64,000 bases of DNA from Gemmatimonadota bacterium (GTDB lineage Bacteria; Gemmatimonadota; Gemmatimonadetes; Gemmatimonadales; GWC2-71-9): contig JADJAK010000002.1 of assembly GCA_016704275.1 (NCBI GenBank), positions 620,001-684,000 of the forward strand, in the 5' to 3' direction. The notes under the pieces were generated by a model. The model saw nothing but the letters and a program-made list of their open reading frames with translations, made no database searches and was not told where the DNA came from. Shown piece by piece: positions 1-11,400 of this stretch (its first letter is position 1; every line of letters starts with the position of its first letter). The translations under genes and the position numbers were made by a program.

Positions 1-874
1 CGGTGATCTCGAGGCCGTCGAGGATCGAAACGCCCGACGAGATCAAGGTGCCGAGCGTGCGGGTGAAGCGCGACACCGCCGACTTCCGGATCACGTCGCC
101 GAGCACCGGCATCTGGAGGAAGATGCCGTCGATGCGGCGCTTGCCGGCCGAGGTCTCGTAGAACTTCTTGAACGCCACGGCGAGGCCCGCGATCACGAGG
201 ATGACGGCCCACCAGTAGCCCTGCAGGAATTCCGAGAGGCCGATCACGATCCGCGTCGGCATCGGCAGCTCGATCGCCGCCGACGTGAACATCTCCTGGA
301 AGACCGGGATGACGAAAATCAGCAGGATCGCGATCGCCCCGGCCGCCACGGTGAGAATGACGCCCGGATAGATCATGGCGCTCTTCACCTTCCGGATCAG
401 CTTGTCGTTCTTCTCGAGGAAGGTCGCCAGGCGGAGCAGAATGGTGTCGAGAATACCGCCCGCCTCGCCGGCGGCGACCATGTTCACGTACAGCTGCGAG
501 AACGCCTTCGGGTGCTTGGCGAAGGCGTCGGCCAGCGTGTTGCCCGCCTCGACGTCGAAGACGACGGCGCGGGTGATGTCCTTGAGCTTCTGGTTCTCGG
601 TCTGCGCCGCGAGAATCGTCAGCGACTGCACCAGCGGCAGGCCGGAGTTGATCATCGTGGCGAACTGCCGCGTGAAGATGACGACGTCGCGGGTGCCGAT
701 CCCGCCCCCGGGCATCGAGAGCTTGATCTCCTTCGGCGCCTCGCGCATGGAGACCAGCAGCAGCCGGTTCTTCCGGAGGTGGCCGATCAGGTCGTCGCGG
801 GTGGCGACGTCCAGGCTCCCCTTCATGATCTGGCCGGTCGTGGCGTTCTTCGCGGTGTATTCAAAGACGGGCAT
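1..874 (-). CDS. pilC: PilC, type IV pilus inner-membrane platform protein (3' end outside window)
   Basis: This is a GspF/PilC family inner-membrane protein, the platform on which the PilB and PilT motors act to extend and retract the type IV pilus. About 291 residues are visible of a usual length near 400. The N-terminus (MPVFEYTAKNATTGQIMKGS) and the first cytoplasmic GspF domain are complete. A membrane segment rich in Ile, Leu, Val and Ala follows at about residues 165-190, then a second hydrophobic span, and the second GspF domain starts before the window edge. The start is the ATG at 874, preceded by GGAG seven bases upstream. It lies 12 bases after the pilT stop, so it is the third gene of a pilB-pilT-pilC operon. 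Truncation is due only to the window boundary. Confidence 0.93.
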   Translation of the reverse strand, partial: MPVFEYTAKNATTGQIMKGSLDVATRDDLIGHLRKNRLLLVSMREAPKEIKLSMPGGGIGTRDVVIFTRQFATMINSGLPLVQSLTILAAQTENQKLKDITRAVVFDVEAGNTLADAFAKHPKAFSQLYVNMVAAGEAGGILDTILLRLATFLEKNDKLIRKVKSAMIYPGVILTVAAGAIAILLIFVIPVFQEMFTSAAIELPMPTRIVIGLSEFLQGYWWAVILVIAGLAVAFKKFYETSAGKRRIDGIFLQMPVLGDVIRKSAVSRFTRTLGTLISSGVSILDGLEIT

Positions 875-886
875 GGGGATCTCCGG

Positions 887-2041
887 TTATCGCATCGCCG
901 CGATGGCCTGCTCTTCCATCGGCGTCTCGCCGATGGCGCGCAGGAACTCGCTCGGGTTCGCAGAGACGCGGAGGCATTCGTCCTTGGTGACCTCGCGGCT
1001 CATGTAGAGCTGGTACAGCGAATCGTTCATCGTCTGCATGCCGAACTTCTTGCCCGCCTGCATCAGCGAGTAGATCTGGTGCACCTTGTCGTCGCGGATC
1101 ACGGCGCGGATGGCCGGCGTCGCGATCATGATCTCGGCGGCCATCACGCGGCCGCGCCCCGAGGCGCGCGGGAGCAGCGTCTGGGTCACGATCCCCTCGA
1201 GCACGAACGCCAGCTGGGCGCGGACCTGCGCCTGCTGGTTGCTCGGGAAGACGTCGATCATCCGGTTGATGGCCTCGGGGGCCGAGTTGGTGTGCAGCGT
1301 CGCGAGCGCCAGGTGGCCCGTCTCGGCGATCGTCAGCGCGGCGGAGATGGTCTCCAGGTCGCGCATTTCGCCGACGAGGATCACGTCCGGGTCCTCGCGC
1401 AGCGCGTACTTGAGCGCCGACGCGAACGAGCGCGTGTCGGTGCCGACCTCGCGCTGGTTGACGATGCACTTCTGGTGCTTGTGGATGAACTCGATCGGAT
1501 CTTCGACGGTGATGATGTGCCCGCGCCGCTCCTTGTTGATCTTGTCGATCATCGCGGCGAGGGTGGTGCTCTTGCCGGAGCCGGTCGGGCCGGTGACCAG
1601 CACCAGGCCGCGCGGCCGCTCCGCCAGCTTCGCCGTCACCGGCGGCAGCTTGAGCTCGTCGAAGGTCTTGACCGAGAAGGGGATCATCCGGACCACCATC
1701 GACACGCAGCCGCGCTGCTTGAAGACGTTGCCGCGGAAGCGCGCCATGTTCTGGATGCCGAAGGAGAAGTCGAGCTCGTCCTCCTGCTCGAAGCGCTTCT
1801 TCTGCGCCTCGGTCAGCACCGAGTAGGCCAGGGAGAGCGTGTCCTTCGGCGACATGACGTGGTCGACCGAGGCGTCGACGATCTCGCCGTCGACGCGCAG
1901 CTTGGGGCGCTCCCCGGCCGTGAGGTGCAGGTCGGAGGCGTCGCGCGTCATGACCTCCTCGAGCAGCGCACGGAGGTTCAGCGCACTGGAGGCGCCCGAC
2001 GAGGCGGGAGCCGAGGGCTGCGTGGTGCCGGGGGTGGTCAT
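887..2041 (-). CDS. pilT: PilT, type IV pilus retraction ATPase
   Basis: A 384-residue PilT/PilU-type secretion ATPase, within the family's usual range. PilT is a hexameric cytoplasmic motor that disassembles pilin from the pilus base and drives twitching and DNA uptake. The Walker A motif GPTGSGKST is at about residues 150-158, the Walker B region with DPDVILVGEMRD near 215, and the His-box segment TGHLALATLHTNSA follows. An extra N-terminal Ala/Ser/Pro-rich stretch of about 20 residues precedes the core. The ATG at 2041 overlaps the pilB stop by four bases (ATGA), which fixes the start and suggests translational coupling. An in-frame extension upstream exists but lies inside pilB and is not used. 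Confidence 0.95.
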   Translation of the reverse strand: MTTPGTTQPSAPASSGASSALNLRALLEEVMTRDASDLHLTAGERPKLRVDGEIVDASVDHVMSPKDTLSLAYSVLTEAQKKRFEQEDELDFSFGIQNMARFRGNVFKQRGCVSMVVRMIPFSVKTFDELKLPPVTAKLAERPRGLVLVTGPTGSGKSTTLAAMIDKINKERRGHIITVEDPIEFIHKHQKCIVNQREVGTDTRSFASALKYALREDPDVILVGEMRDLETISAALTIAETGHLALATLHTNSAPEAINRMIDVFPSNQQAQVRAQLAFVLEGIVTQTLLPRASGRGRVMAAEIMIATPAIRAVIRDDKVHQIYSLMQAGKKFGMQTMNDSLYQLYMSREVTKDECLRVSANPSEFLRAIGETPMEEQAIAAMR

Positions 2042-3786
2042 TGGGCAGTCTCCTTCACGATTTCTTCCAGCGTGGTCACGCCACGTTCGAGCTTCTTCAT
2101 GCCGTCCATCCGGAGCGTCAGCATTCCCTCGGAGACGGCCAGGTCGCGCAGCTCCGCCGTGGAGCCGCCCACCAGGATCAGCCGGCGGAGCGCCGGCGTC
2201 ATCGCCATCACCTCGTAGAGGCCGGCGCGCCCGCGATAGCCGCTGCCACTGCAGTTCTCGCAACCCGTGCCGCGGAAGAACTGGAGCTTGCGCATCGCCT
2301 CGAGATCGGGGTCGAGCGCATGCAGCTCCTCGTCGGTGTAGGTCACCGTCGCCTTGCACTTGCTGCAGATGCGTCGCACCAGTCGCTGCGCCACCACCAG
2401 GTTGACCGCGCTGGCGACGTTGAACGCCTCGATCCCCATGTCGATCATCCGGACGATGGTGCTCGGCGCATCGTTGGTGTGCAGCGTCGAGAGGACCAGG
2501 TGGCCGGTGAGCGCCGCCTTGATGGCGATGCCGCCCGTCTCGAGGTCTCGAATTTCGCCGATCATCACGATGTTCGGGTCCTGCCGCAGGAAGGCGCGGA
2601 GCGCCACCGCGAAGGTCAGCCCGATCTCGCTGCGCACCTGCACCTGGTTGATCCCCGGGAGATTGTACTCGACCGGGTCCTCCGCCGTCATGATGTTGGT
2701 CTCGACGGTGTTGATCCGCTGCAGGGCGGAATAGAGCGTCGTCGTCTTGCCCGAACCGGTCGGCCCGGTCACCAGCACCATCCCGTACGGATTGAGGATC
2801 GCCCGCATCAGGTCCTTTTCCGCCTTCGGCTCGAAGCCGAACTTGGTCAGGTCCAGCGTCAGGTTCCCCTTGTCCAGGATTCGCATCACGATCTTCTCGC
2901 CGAAGAGCACCGGCAGCGTCGAGACGCGGAAGTCGATGACCCGGGTTCCCATCTTCAGCTTGAGCCGGCCGTCCTGTGGCACCCGCCGCTCGGCGATGTT
3001 CAGCGACGAAAGAATCTTGATGCGGCTGGTGAGCGCCGCCTTCATCTTGAGCGGCGGCTTCATGACGTCGAGCAACGCGCCGTCGATGCGGTACCGGATC
3101 CGGATCTCGTGTTCGAACGGCTCGACGTGGATGTCCGAAGCGCCGCGCTTGACGGCGTCGGTGAGGATGCCGTTGATCAGCTTGACCACCGGCGCGTCGT
3201 CGACCGCGGCCTGCAGTGCGGTGGTGACCTCCTCCTCTTCGTCGGCCACCACCTCGACGTCTTCGCCGATCCCCTCCATCTCGCGGAGGATCGTCTGCAG
3301 CTGCTCGTCGCCGGTCTCGAAGTGCTTCTCGATCAGCGTCTTGAGGGTCTGCTCGCCGGCCAGGACCGGAAAGAGGTCGAACCGCGTGATGAACTTCAGG
3401 TCCTCGAGGAGCCCCTGGTCGGCCGGGTCGGCAACCGCCACCGTGAGGGTGCGCCCCTCGCGCTTGAGGGGCAGCACCATCCGCTTCATCGCCAGGTCGC
3501 TGGGGATCAGCCGCAGGACCCGGGGGTCGGCCTCGAAATGGGAGAGGTCGACGGCCGGCATCCGGTACTGGCGCGCCAGCACCTTGGTGAGCTCCAGCTC
3601 GGGGATCATCCCCTGCTTGACGAGGATCAACCCGAGGCGCTGGTGCGTGGTCCGCTGCTCGTGAAGGGCGTGATTCAGCTGGTCCCGGGTGATCAGCCCC
3701 TGGGACACCAGCAGGTCCCCCAATCGCTCGGCGGCCTGGGGGCCGTCGTCGCGGCCAGCGCTCTTGGAAGTCGTCGGTGCAGTCAT
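2038..3786 (-). CDS. pilB: PilB/GspE-type pilus assembly ATPase
   Basis: A 582-residue extension motor ATPase. The N-terminal MshEN-like region (about residues 20-170) contains RLGDLLVSQGLIT and similar repeats. The catalytic core has Walker A GPTGSGKTTT at about 340, the Walker B region with DPNIVMIGEIRD, and a tetracysteine zinc site typical of PilB (CSKC near 472, CENC near 508). The ATG at 3786 gives MTAPTTSKSAG; an upstream in-frame ATG would add a short arginine-containing leader without homology. It is the first gene of the pilB-pilT-pilC operon. GspE of type II secretion has the same architecture, but the adjacent pilT favours a type IV pilus. Confidence 0.93.
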   Translation of the reverse strand: MTAPTTSKSAGRDDGPQAAERLGDLLVSQGLITRDQLNHALHEQRTTHQRLGLILVKQGMIPELELTKVLARQYRMPAVDLSHFEADPRVLRLIPSDLAMKRMVLPLKREGRTLTVAVADPADQGLLEDLKFITRFDLFPVLAGEQTLKTLIEKHFETGDEQLQTILREMEGIGEDVEVVADEEEEVTTALQAAVDDAPVVKLINGILTDAVKRGASDIHVEPFEHEIRIRYRIDGALLDVMKPPLKMKAALTSRIKILSSLNIAERRVPQDGRLKLKMGTRVIDFRVSTLPVLFGEKIVMRILDKGNLTLDLTKFGFEPKAEKDLMRAILNPYGMVLVTGPTGSGKTTTLYSALQRINTVETNIMTAEDPVEYNLPGINQVQVRSEIGLTFAVALRAFLRQDPNIVMIGEIRDLETGGIAIKAALTGHLVLSTLHTNDAPSTIVRMIDMGIEAFNVASAVNLVVAQRLVRRICSKCKATVTYTDEELHALDPDLEAMRKLQFFRGTGCENCSGSGYRGRAGLYEVMAMTPALRRLILVGGSTAELRDLAVSEGMLTLRMDGMKKLERGVTTLEEIVKETAQ

Positions 3787-3847
3787 TCCACTCCGGAAGT
3801 GCAAAGGCAATGCCTTGAACCCCGGCACCCGGCCACCGGCATCACGG

Positions 3848-4495
3848 TCAGGGCAGTTGGAGGTGCGCGGCGAGGCCGCGAAGCACGCTGGCAGGCAGTC
3901 CGGGGACCCGTCGGAGGTCGTCGAGACGGCGAAATGGGCCCGCGCTGTCGCGAAATGCTACAATTGCCTTCGCTCGAGTTGGGCCGATGCCCGGCAAGGC
4001 ATCCCATTCTGCCACCCCCGCGCGATTCGGGTCGAATCCCGCAGCAGTGGCCACTCCCCCAGCATCGGCCGTCCGGGCACTGAAGCTGAGGTGCGGGGCC
4101 AGCTTGGTGAGCATCGCCGGGCCGACGCCGGCGACGCGGTCCAGTCCGGCCGTGCCGCCAAACGCCCCGCGCCTCTCGCGATCCGCCACGATCCGTTTTG
4201 CCAGCGCCGGCCCGACTCCCGGCAGCCGCTGCAGTTCGGCGACCCCGGCCCGGTCGATGTCGACCCGCTCCCCCGTGCCGAGTGGGGCGGCAAGGGCCAC
4301 GGCGCTGTCGCGATGGGCGAGCGGGTCACCGTCGCCGGCCGGGTCGAGGAGGGTGACGGCTCCCGGCGGGCCATTCGCGGCCCCGCGGGCGGCGTGGAGA
4401 AAATGGCCACCAAGGGCCAGCACCCCGAGGGTGAGGAGGGAACGGCGTTCGGCGCGGGTCACCTGGCAAGCCTCGCCGGTACCCCGCGCCGTCAT
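3848..4495 (-). CDS. comEA: ComEA-like double helix-hairpin-helix DNA-binding protein
   Basis: A 215-residue protein with an N-terminal hydrophobic anchor (LLTLGVLALGGHF, about residues 19-31) and two copies of a ComEA-type helix-hairpin-helix unit. The first unit contains LQRLPGVGPALAKRIV and VAGVGPAMLTKL; the second contains WDALPGIGPTRAKAIVAF and RRVPGLPASVLRGL. ComEA proteins bind incoming double-stranded DNA in the periplasm during natural transformation. Typical ComEA has one such unit at its C-terminus, so the duplication is unusual. It lies 61 bases upstream of pilB, which fits a pilus-driven DNA-uptake role. It could also be a structural HhH protein unrelated to competence. Confidence 0.8.
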   Translation of the reverse strand: MTARGTGEACQVTRAERRSLLTLGVLALGGHFLHAARGAANGPPGAVTLLDPAGDGDPLAHRDSAVALAAPLGTGERVDIDRAGVAELQRLPGVGPALAKRIVADRERRGAFGGTAGLDRVAGVGPAMLTKLAPHLSFSARTADAGGVATAAGFDPNRAGVAEWDALPGIGPTRAKAIVAFRDSAGPFRRLDDLRRVPGLPASVLRGLAAHLQLP

Positions 4496-4545
4496 GGGAC
4501 CTCCCTACCGCCAAGCGGTACCGCCGCACGCGGCGGCAGGCCGCG

Positions 4546-5469
4546 CTATTTGCCGCCCGCCTCGGCCCGGCGGATCGTTCCGACCGCGACGTTCCCCACG
4601 GCACCCAGGCTCGCCGCCGACACCTTGTCGATGGTGTCGTCCTTGGTGTGCCAGGGCGGGTAGCTGAAGTCGATCACGTCGATGGCGCGGATGCCGGCGG
4701 CGATCAGCGGCGTATGGTCATCGGTCATCGCCTGCCCGGATTCGCGGACGAAGATGTGGCCGTACCCCATCTTCTCGGCCGTCCCCCAGACCAGGTCGAC
4801 GATGTCGGGGGCGGCGATCTGCGAAAAGCCCTCGATCGGGAGGCGGAGATCCTTGTCGCCCACCATATCGAAGAGGACGGCGAAGCGCGGCTTCGCGGGC
4901 CCCGGCAGGTTCTTGGCGAAGTAGGTCGACCCGATCAGCACATCCGGACCGAGCGGCGTGGTGAAATGGCCGTAGTCCTCGCCATCGGCAAAGAGCAGGT
5001 CGACGCCCTGCGTCGGCCGCTGCTTCTTGAGCGCATCCATCACCCCGAGCAGAATCGCCACGCCTGACCCGCCATCGTTGGCGCCGGGCACCACCTGCGT
5101 GGTGTCCTTCTGCCCGGGACCGTCGGTGCGGGGGCGCGTGTCCCAGTGGGCCACGTAGAGGATCCGCTCCGTCGCCGCCGGATTGAAGCGGGCGATGACG
5201 TTGACCTGTGGGATCGAGTCGCCGGTGAGCGTCCGATGCCACCACCGTTGCACCACCACCGTGTCCGCCCCGGCGCGCGCCAGCGAGTCGAGCCAGGCCG
5301 CCATGGCCGCGTGTCCCGGCGTGCCCGGAATGCGCGGGCCGAAGGCGAGCTGCTGTTCGACGCGCGTCAGCGCTGCGGCGCCGTCGAACTCCTTCACCAG
5401 CTGCGCCTCGCTGCCATCGGCACAACCGGCGAGCAGGGCGAGCGCCGCGGGCAGGAAGCTGCGTCTCAT
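4546..5469 (-). CDS. M28-family zinc peptidase, lipoprotein (glutaminyl-cyclase-like)
   Basis: A 307-residue predicted lipoprotein with start MRRSFLPAALALLAGC, where the lipobox cysteine is residue 16. The remainder is an M28 peptidase fold with likely zinc ligands in YVAHWDTRP, GANDGGSG, FADGEDYG and TDDHTPL. The substitution pattern (FADGEDYG, DDHTPL, PPWHTKDD) resembles bacterial glutaminyl-peptide cyclotransferases as well as aminopeptidases, so the reaction is either N-terminal peptide hydrolysis or pyroglutamate formation. The start overlaps the sprA stop by four bases (ATGA), so it is co-transcribed with and probably coupled to sprA. In Bacteroidota, pyroglutamate formation on exported proteins is common; that a similar function applies here is inference. 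Confidence 0.85.
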   Translation of the reverse strand: MRRSFLPAALALLAGCADGSEAQLVKEFDGAAALTRVEQQLAFGPRIPGTPGHAAMAAWLDSLARAGADTVVVQRWWHRTLTGDSIPQVNVIARFNPAATERILYVAHWDTRPRTDGPGQKDTTQVVPGANDGGSGVAILLGVMDALKKQRPTQGVDLLFADGEDYGHFTTPLGPDVLIGSTYFAKNLPGPAKPRFAVLFDMVGDKDLRLPIEGFSQIAAPDIVDLVWGTAEKMGYGHIFVRESGQAMTDDHTPLIAAGIRAIDVIDFSYPPWHTKDDTIDKVSAASLGAVGNVAVGTIRRAEAGGK

Positions 5470-8400
5470 TGGAAGTCCGCTGAAGAAAGTGGCATGCTGA
5501 AAAAGATCGAGAGCGCGAGGTTCGAACTCTTGCGCTGCAGGTGGCGGACGTCGTTGAGCGTCCACCCGACGCTGACGCCTGTCTGGATGCTGCCCCGGAT
5601 GTCGGTGTTCAGGCCGCCGCGCACCTCCCACTGGCGAACGTCGGAGTAGGGCGTGCACCCCTCGCCGCTCCGCTCAAGGCAGGAGACATTGTTGAGGCGA
5701 GTCACCGTGAATGTGCTGCGCAGCGGCTTGCGCAACTGCGACAGCTTGCTCGGCAGCGCCACGGTCCAGTCGACCTGGCCGGTGTGCCGATGGTTGTTCT
5801 GCCGCGTGATGTTGCCGTTCGATTCGGTGATGCCCTTCTCGTTGCTGCTCCGTCCGACCACCACGAGGCTGCCCCGGAACGTCAGCGTGATGTTGGGGTC
5901 GAGCGAGGTCGACGAGGTGTAGATGCGGGTGCTCCCCGCCCCGGCCAGCAGCGGATTCCGCGCGTCGGCCGTCTGCTTCCGGATGTTGGTGCTGGCATTG
6001 ATCAGCAGCAGCGGCCCCCGTGACATCGGGCGCGTGAAGGTGAAGGTACCGCTCGGCCACTCGGTGGTGCGGGCCGAGGTCAGCAGGAAGCCGGCCGTCT
6101 GCAGCCGCTGATAGCGGTCGCTTTCCGACTGCGCAAACTGCAGCGTGGCCGAGAAGCCCATCGGGAAATCCAGCGTGCTGGTGGCCGTGATCTCGAGCGC
6201 GTCGAGTGCCCCGGTGGCGCGGGTGCCGTTGCGGGTGAGGAAGTCGTTGAAGCCGCCGAGCCCGAGCTGGTAGTCGAGCCCGGGGTCGAAGGTCGCCAAG
6301 TCGAAGGTCGACTGCCGGGTCCGGCGGCGGGAGAACTCGATGGGACGCAACTGCCCGAACCAGCGCGAGGCTCGGCTGCTGTCGCCGAGGAGACGGCGGG
6401 CGAGCATCGACGGATCGACCGAGAGGCCGAGCTCGATGGTCCGCGAGTTGTTGACGGTCTGCGGGAGGATGTACGCCCCGGCGGTGTCACCCAGGACGCG
6501 CACCGGATTGCGCGACGTGAGCGAGCGCGAGAGCAGGAAACTGGAGGAGGTACCGAGTCGCGGCCGCAACCAGCTGGTGAACCGTGGCGTCAGGTTGACC
6601 ACGCTGGAAATCGCCCGGTCGCGCTCGACGCCGACATCCATTCCGGCGAACTCGCGGCGCGACGCCCCGGCCAGGCGGCCGAGCGACGTCGAGTCGGCGT
6701 AGCGGCGGAGGTCGCGCGTGCTCTGCCAATTGCCGGTGACCGCCAGCATGCCGATCGGCTGCCAGCCGATGCTGGCATCGTTGCGCCAGAGGTGCTGGAT
6801 CGCGGTGACCGGGCGGAGCAGCGTGTCGCTGGCCCGCTCGAGCGGGACACTGTACGACGTGAAGTCGCTCACGGCGCGCGACAGCGTCGAGCCGAAACGC
6901 ACCGACGTCGGCCACGGCGCAATCCGGCCATTGGCGATCCCCCGCGCGGCCTCACTCTCGGCCAGCCACCTGGGCAACCGCCGTGTCAGGCCGCCGAGAC
7001 CGAGTGACCGACCGCGTGACGGACTCGAGAGGAAGTAGCCGAGCGAGGCATTCCAGAGCGACGACGAGGCGTCGCTCAATTCGGTCACGGTGGAGGCGCC
7101 GGTCCGCGCCGCCGAGAAGGCCAGCGGATCGAGCAGGAGGCGCATCATCCGCGAGGTCGAGGAGGGCGCCAACCGCCGCACGCTCACGTTCCACGAGGTG
7201 AAGCTGTTCTCCGGACGGCGCAGCCCCTGAAGCGCCGCGGCCGGAATGTCGGTGCCGGTGAGCAGCTGCGGATCGACGCGCCCGGTGGCGTGGTTGATCT
7301 GGAACGGAATCGCCAGGCCGAAGCTCGCGGGGAGGAAGCGGTCGAGCTGCAGCGTCGCCACGGCCGACATCCCGCCGACGGTGCGATAGCTCGGCGTCTC
7401 GCCGATCTGGCGGAAACGACCGTCCACGTGCGTGTAGGCCAGATCGATCGTCGCCACGTCGCTCGCCTCGAGGTGGGCGCCGAGCGCCGCGGCGATGCCG
7501 GTCTCCGCCACCGGCTTGGCAATGCGGATGTCGTCGACCCAGAGTTCCGTCTCGGTGATCGGCGAGCCTGCGATGGTGCGATAGAAGCCCGCGCTGAGCT
7601 CCTGAATGGCACTCAGGTTCGGTGGCGAGACCCGGGGGTCGCGGATGTGCACCAGATAGGGCCCGTCGCAGATCACGTAGGCCGTCGGATCGCCACCGCA
7701 CTCGGTGGCCCCGCTCGGCGCCTCGTTGCTGAGGACGCGCTGCTCGAGTTCGGCCCGCAGCGTGCGCCACCGCTCGAGGTCGATGATCGCCTCGGGATCC
7801 CACGTCGTGGTCCGCGCCGAGGCGCGGAAGAGATAGAAGTTCGAGGCGTCGGTGCCGACCTTCACGAAGGCCTGCAACTGGCCGTTGTCCCACCCCGGGC
7901 CACGACCGCGGAACCAGACCCGCAACTCGCGATACGCCTGCAACGTCTGCGAGCCCGCTGGGAGGCGCGTGTACGCCTCGGCACGCTCGCCGAGGCGCAG
8001 GTCACGGGCGATGATCCGCAGCGACTTTTCGTTGACCTGCTGCACCGTCGATCCGGTGTTCGCGGTGATCGTGCTCGGGCCGTTGCGCACGCCCGGCGGC
8101 GACACGTAGCCGAGCTCGATGTTCTCGGTCGAGATCGACGTGACCAGCACCTCGCCGCGCGGCTCGGCGGTGGCACCGGCCAGGTTGGCGACCGGACGAT
8201 CGCTGCGGCGGATCCACGGTGCGCCGGTGAGGCGCATCCGCGCCAACCCGAAGCGCACGACCGGATCGGAGAGGCCCTGGTCGGGCGGCGTGACGAAGCC
8301 GATCCGCAGCTGCTTCACGAGGCGAAGGTCGGGCGTGCCGATGGTCGCGTCCGGAGTCCGAAGCGGAATCCGGTAGAGCGTCCAGTGCGCCGGACGGCCC

Positions 8401-11400
8401 GCGCCGTCCGTGACGACACGATCGCGGACCAGGTACTTCGGGTCGGCCAGGTCGACGACGAAGCGATAGACGTTGTCGTTGGCGCCGAGCGCGTCGAGGA
8501 CGAGGTCGTCGTCGAGGTCCTCGCCATCGAGGCCGCCATTGCCGTTCGAGCAGCGCGCGCCGAGGTCGCCCCAGGGATAGACCGCCACTTCGTTGGAGAG
8601 CCGTTGCGAACAGAGCGCGAGCTTCTCGACCAGCTCGCCGCCCGGCCCGCGCAAGGTGTCGGGTCGGTCGCCAAGGATGCCGATGTCGTCGGTGCGCGCG
8701 TTGAACGAGCCGAACGGTGAGCGCTCGGTGTTGAGCTTGCCGACTCCGACATACTGGCGCCCGATGAAGGTCGTGTCGGCACCGTTGACCGTGAATGACT
8801 CCGGCGCGAGCGACACCCCGTCCTCGCTCACGTTGCCGAAGTCGAGCACGAGCCGCATCCCGGACGTCCGCGTCGGGCGGGTCTCCCCCTCGTACACCCA
8901 GAACTCCAGCGCCTCGTTGCGCGAGATGTCGAGCCCCGTCGGCGAGAGCGACGTCGTCAGCGTCCGCCACCGCGGTCGGAAGTCCCGGCGCGGCTGGCTC
9001 CAATGCGCCTTGTTCGAAAAGTCGACCTTGCCACCCGCCGTGTCGGCGTGCAGCGTCATGTAGAGCACCGTTTCCAGGGCGCGCACCCGCGACGAGGTCG
9101 TCGCGATCAGCGTGTCGATGTCCTGCGGCCCGATCTCGACCGCGCCGCCCTTGCCGTCGGGAATCAGATTCTGCCAGATGATCTGCACCGCGTCGGCGAC
9201 GTCGAACGACTGACCGAGCCCGAGGCCGTCGAGGCCGGCCACGCTCTTCGGTCGCGACCCGGGCACCCAGGCCAATTCGCCCAGCAGGAGCTGCCGCGCG
9301 CCGTCGTTCTCGAACTCCTCGAGGAAGGCCTCGCCCGACCGATTGGGATCGGGCCGCGAGAAGGCGAGTTCGGCGGTGAGCGAGAGCGACGACGGAGCGG
9401 TGCCGTTCCGCCGCGTGAGGCGATTCATGAACCGGCTCACCGAGGGAACGTTGAAACGGAAGTCGGCGACCGCGCCGCCGATCAGCGAGGCGGTCGGCTC
9501 GAAGCCGAGCGGCGGCCGGTTGTAGGCGGTGGCCTCGGCCTGATAGAGGCCGAGCGCCTCCACGGTGCCGAAGCGACCGACCTGCCACTTGGCGGTCAGG
9601 CCGGCGATGGTCGTCGGGGCCACGGCGAAGAACGCCCGCTCCTCAAAGCGCGCGGTCACCGTGGACTGCCGCGACCCGAAGAGCGCATCGGGATTGAGGA
9701 AGGAGACCTTGCCGGTCTGATATTCGATGCTGTAGTCGACGCCGCGCTCGAGGGTGCGGCCGTCGACCGTCAGCTCCTCGCTCTCCTCGCGCAGCTGCAC
9801 GGCGCCGAGCATCAGGAAGCCGCGATCCTCGCCACCGCGCGCGTCGTACTGCAGTCGCACCTCGAACTTCGACGGCGGGCCCTGGGAGTAGAGGAGATAC
9901 TCGGGCGTCCGATAGAGCGAGTCGTTCCGCTCCGACGTGGTGAGTCGCGGGTCGGCGAACGGCTGGGCACTCGGGAAGATCATGAAGACGTCGCGAATCA
10001 CCTGATCCGCGCCGGGGTCGCGCAGTCGCGGGAAGAGGCGATTGTCGGTGTCGAGCAGCGCCTGATCGGTCGGAAACGCCATGCCGAGCAGCGCGAGGTA
10101 GGTCCCCGTGCCGCCGATCGGCCGCTCGGAGCGCGACACGGTCAACGACGCCTTGGTCGAGGCACGGACCAGGTCGCCACCGGCGACGCGATAGACCTGT
10201 CGCATGGCGTGGAAGAAGACTGGCGAAGCCGTGGTCCGATTGGGTGCGCTCACCAGGACGAGTTGATCGCCGCGCGCCGGATTGTCATCACTCGGGAAGG
10301 TGCCGACGACGCCGCCATTGGCGGTGCGGTACGAGACCGCGAGGAAATCGCTCGGCCCGATGCGCGACGCGAGCACGAACCAGAGCCCAGACGGATCGGC
10401 CCAGAAGTCCTTGCCGGCCACCAGCGGCTTCCAGCGGAAGGGCCCGGCCTGCTCGCTGCCATTGATGCCGGTGGCAGTGATGCCATCGTACTGTCCACCC
10501 TCGCCGAGGGCGGTGGGGACGTACTGATAGACACGGAGCTCGACGGGCCGTTCGGACGGGGGAACGGGGAGGTCGGCGACGTTCAGGATGTCGATCGACG
10601 GCCACCCCGGCAGCGTGCGGGGATCGATCGTCCAAAAGAAGCGGCCACCCTCGAAGTCGAGGTCACGCGCCTTGCGATCCTGCGGTTGCACCGTCTCGCT
10701 GCCGATGACGTAGCTGCGGTTGGCGACGTTGCTCCCCTTCTGGGTCGCGGCGATCGCCTGCAGCTCGAGCGGCCCCACCTCGAAGGTGGCGTTGACGCCG
10801 AAGTTGTTCGCCGGAATCCCGGCGGTGAGATAGCGCGACCGCGGCGCGCGGAAGGTCGTGGTGCCGACCTCGATCCGCTTCACCACTTCGTCGGGCAGGC
10901 CCTGGTACCAGGCGCGGATGACGTTCTGGTTGCTGCCGTAGTCCGCTTGCGTATTGATGTTGAAATCGAGGAAGAAGCGCTGACCGATGGCACCGCGCGC
11001 CTCGAAGTTCAGGATGTTGTCGATCTTCGGCGCCGTGAAGCCGCCGCGACACCCCGAGAGCGGGTCCTGCAGCAGCAACGGCGTGCAGGCGAGGTTCCGC
11101 TGCCGCGACGTGGCCACTTCAAGGCGCAGGTCGCCATTGAAGGTGATGTCGGCGACTTGCCGACGAAGCCCGAAGAGTCCGCGGTCGCTGGCGAGCCGGC
11201 CGGTGCTGTCGCGCGTGTCCAGCACCGCGAGGAGCCGCTCGGTGGCCGTCTGCCGGGAGCGGACCGACAGCCGCCCTGCCAGCGTCGAGTCGAAGGTCGC
11301 GCGCATCGACCAGGGCGTCAGGCTGCCGGGCACCACCCAGGGCGCGCGCAGGATCGAAGCGCGCACCAGCGTGTCGATGACGGCGGCCGGCGGCACGCGA

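Noticed and set aside
512..4083. Long plus-strand reading frames opposite pilT and pilB
   Set aside because: They are shadows in GC-rich DNA: composition is His/Arg/Asp-rich without family features, while the minus strand encodes complete pilus ATPases.
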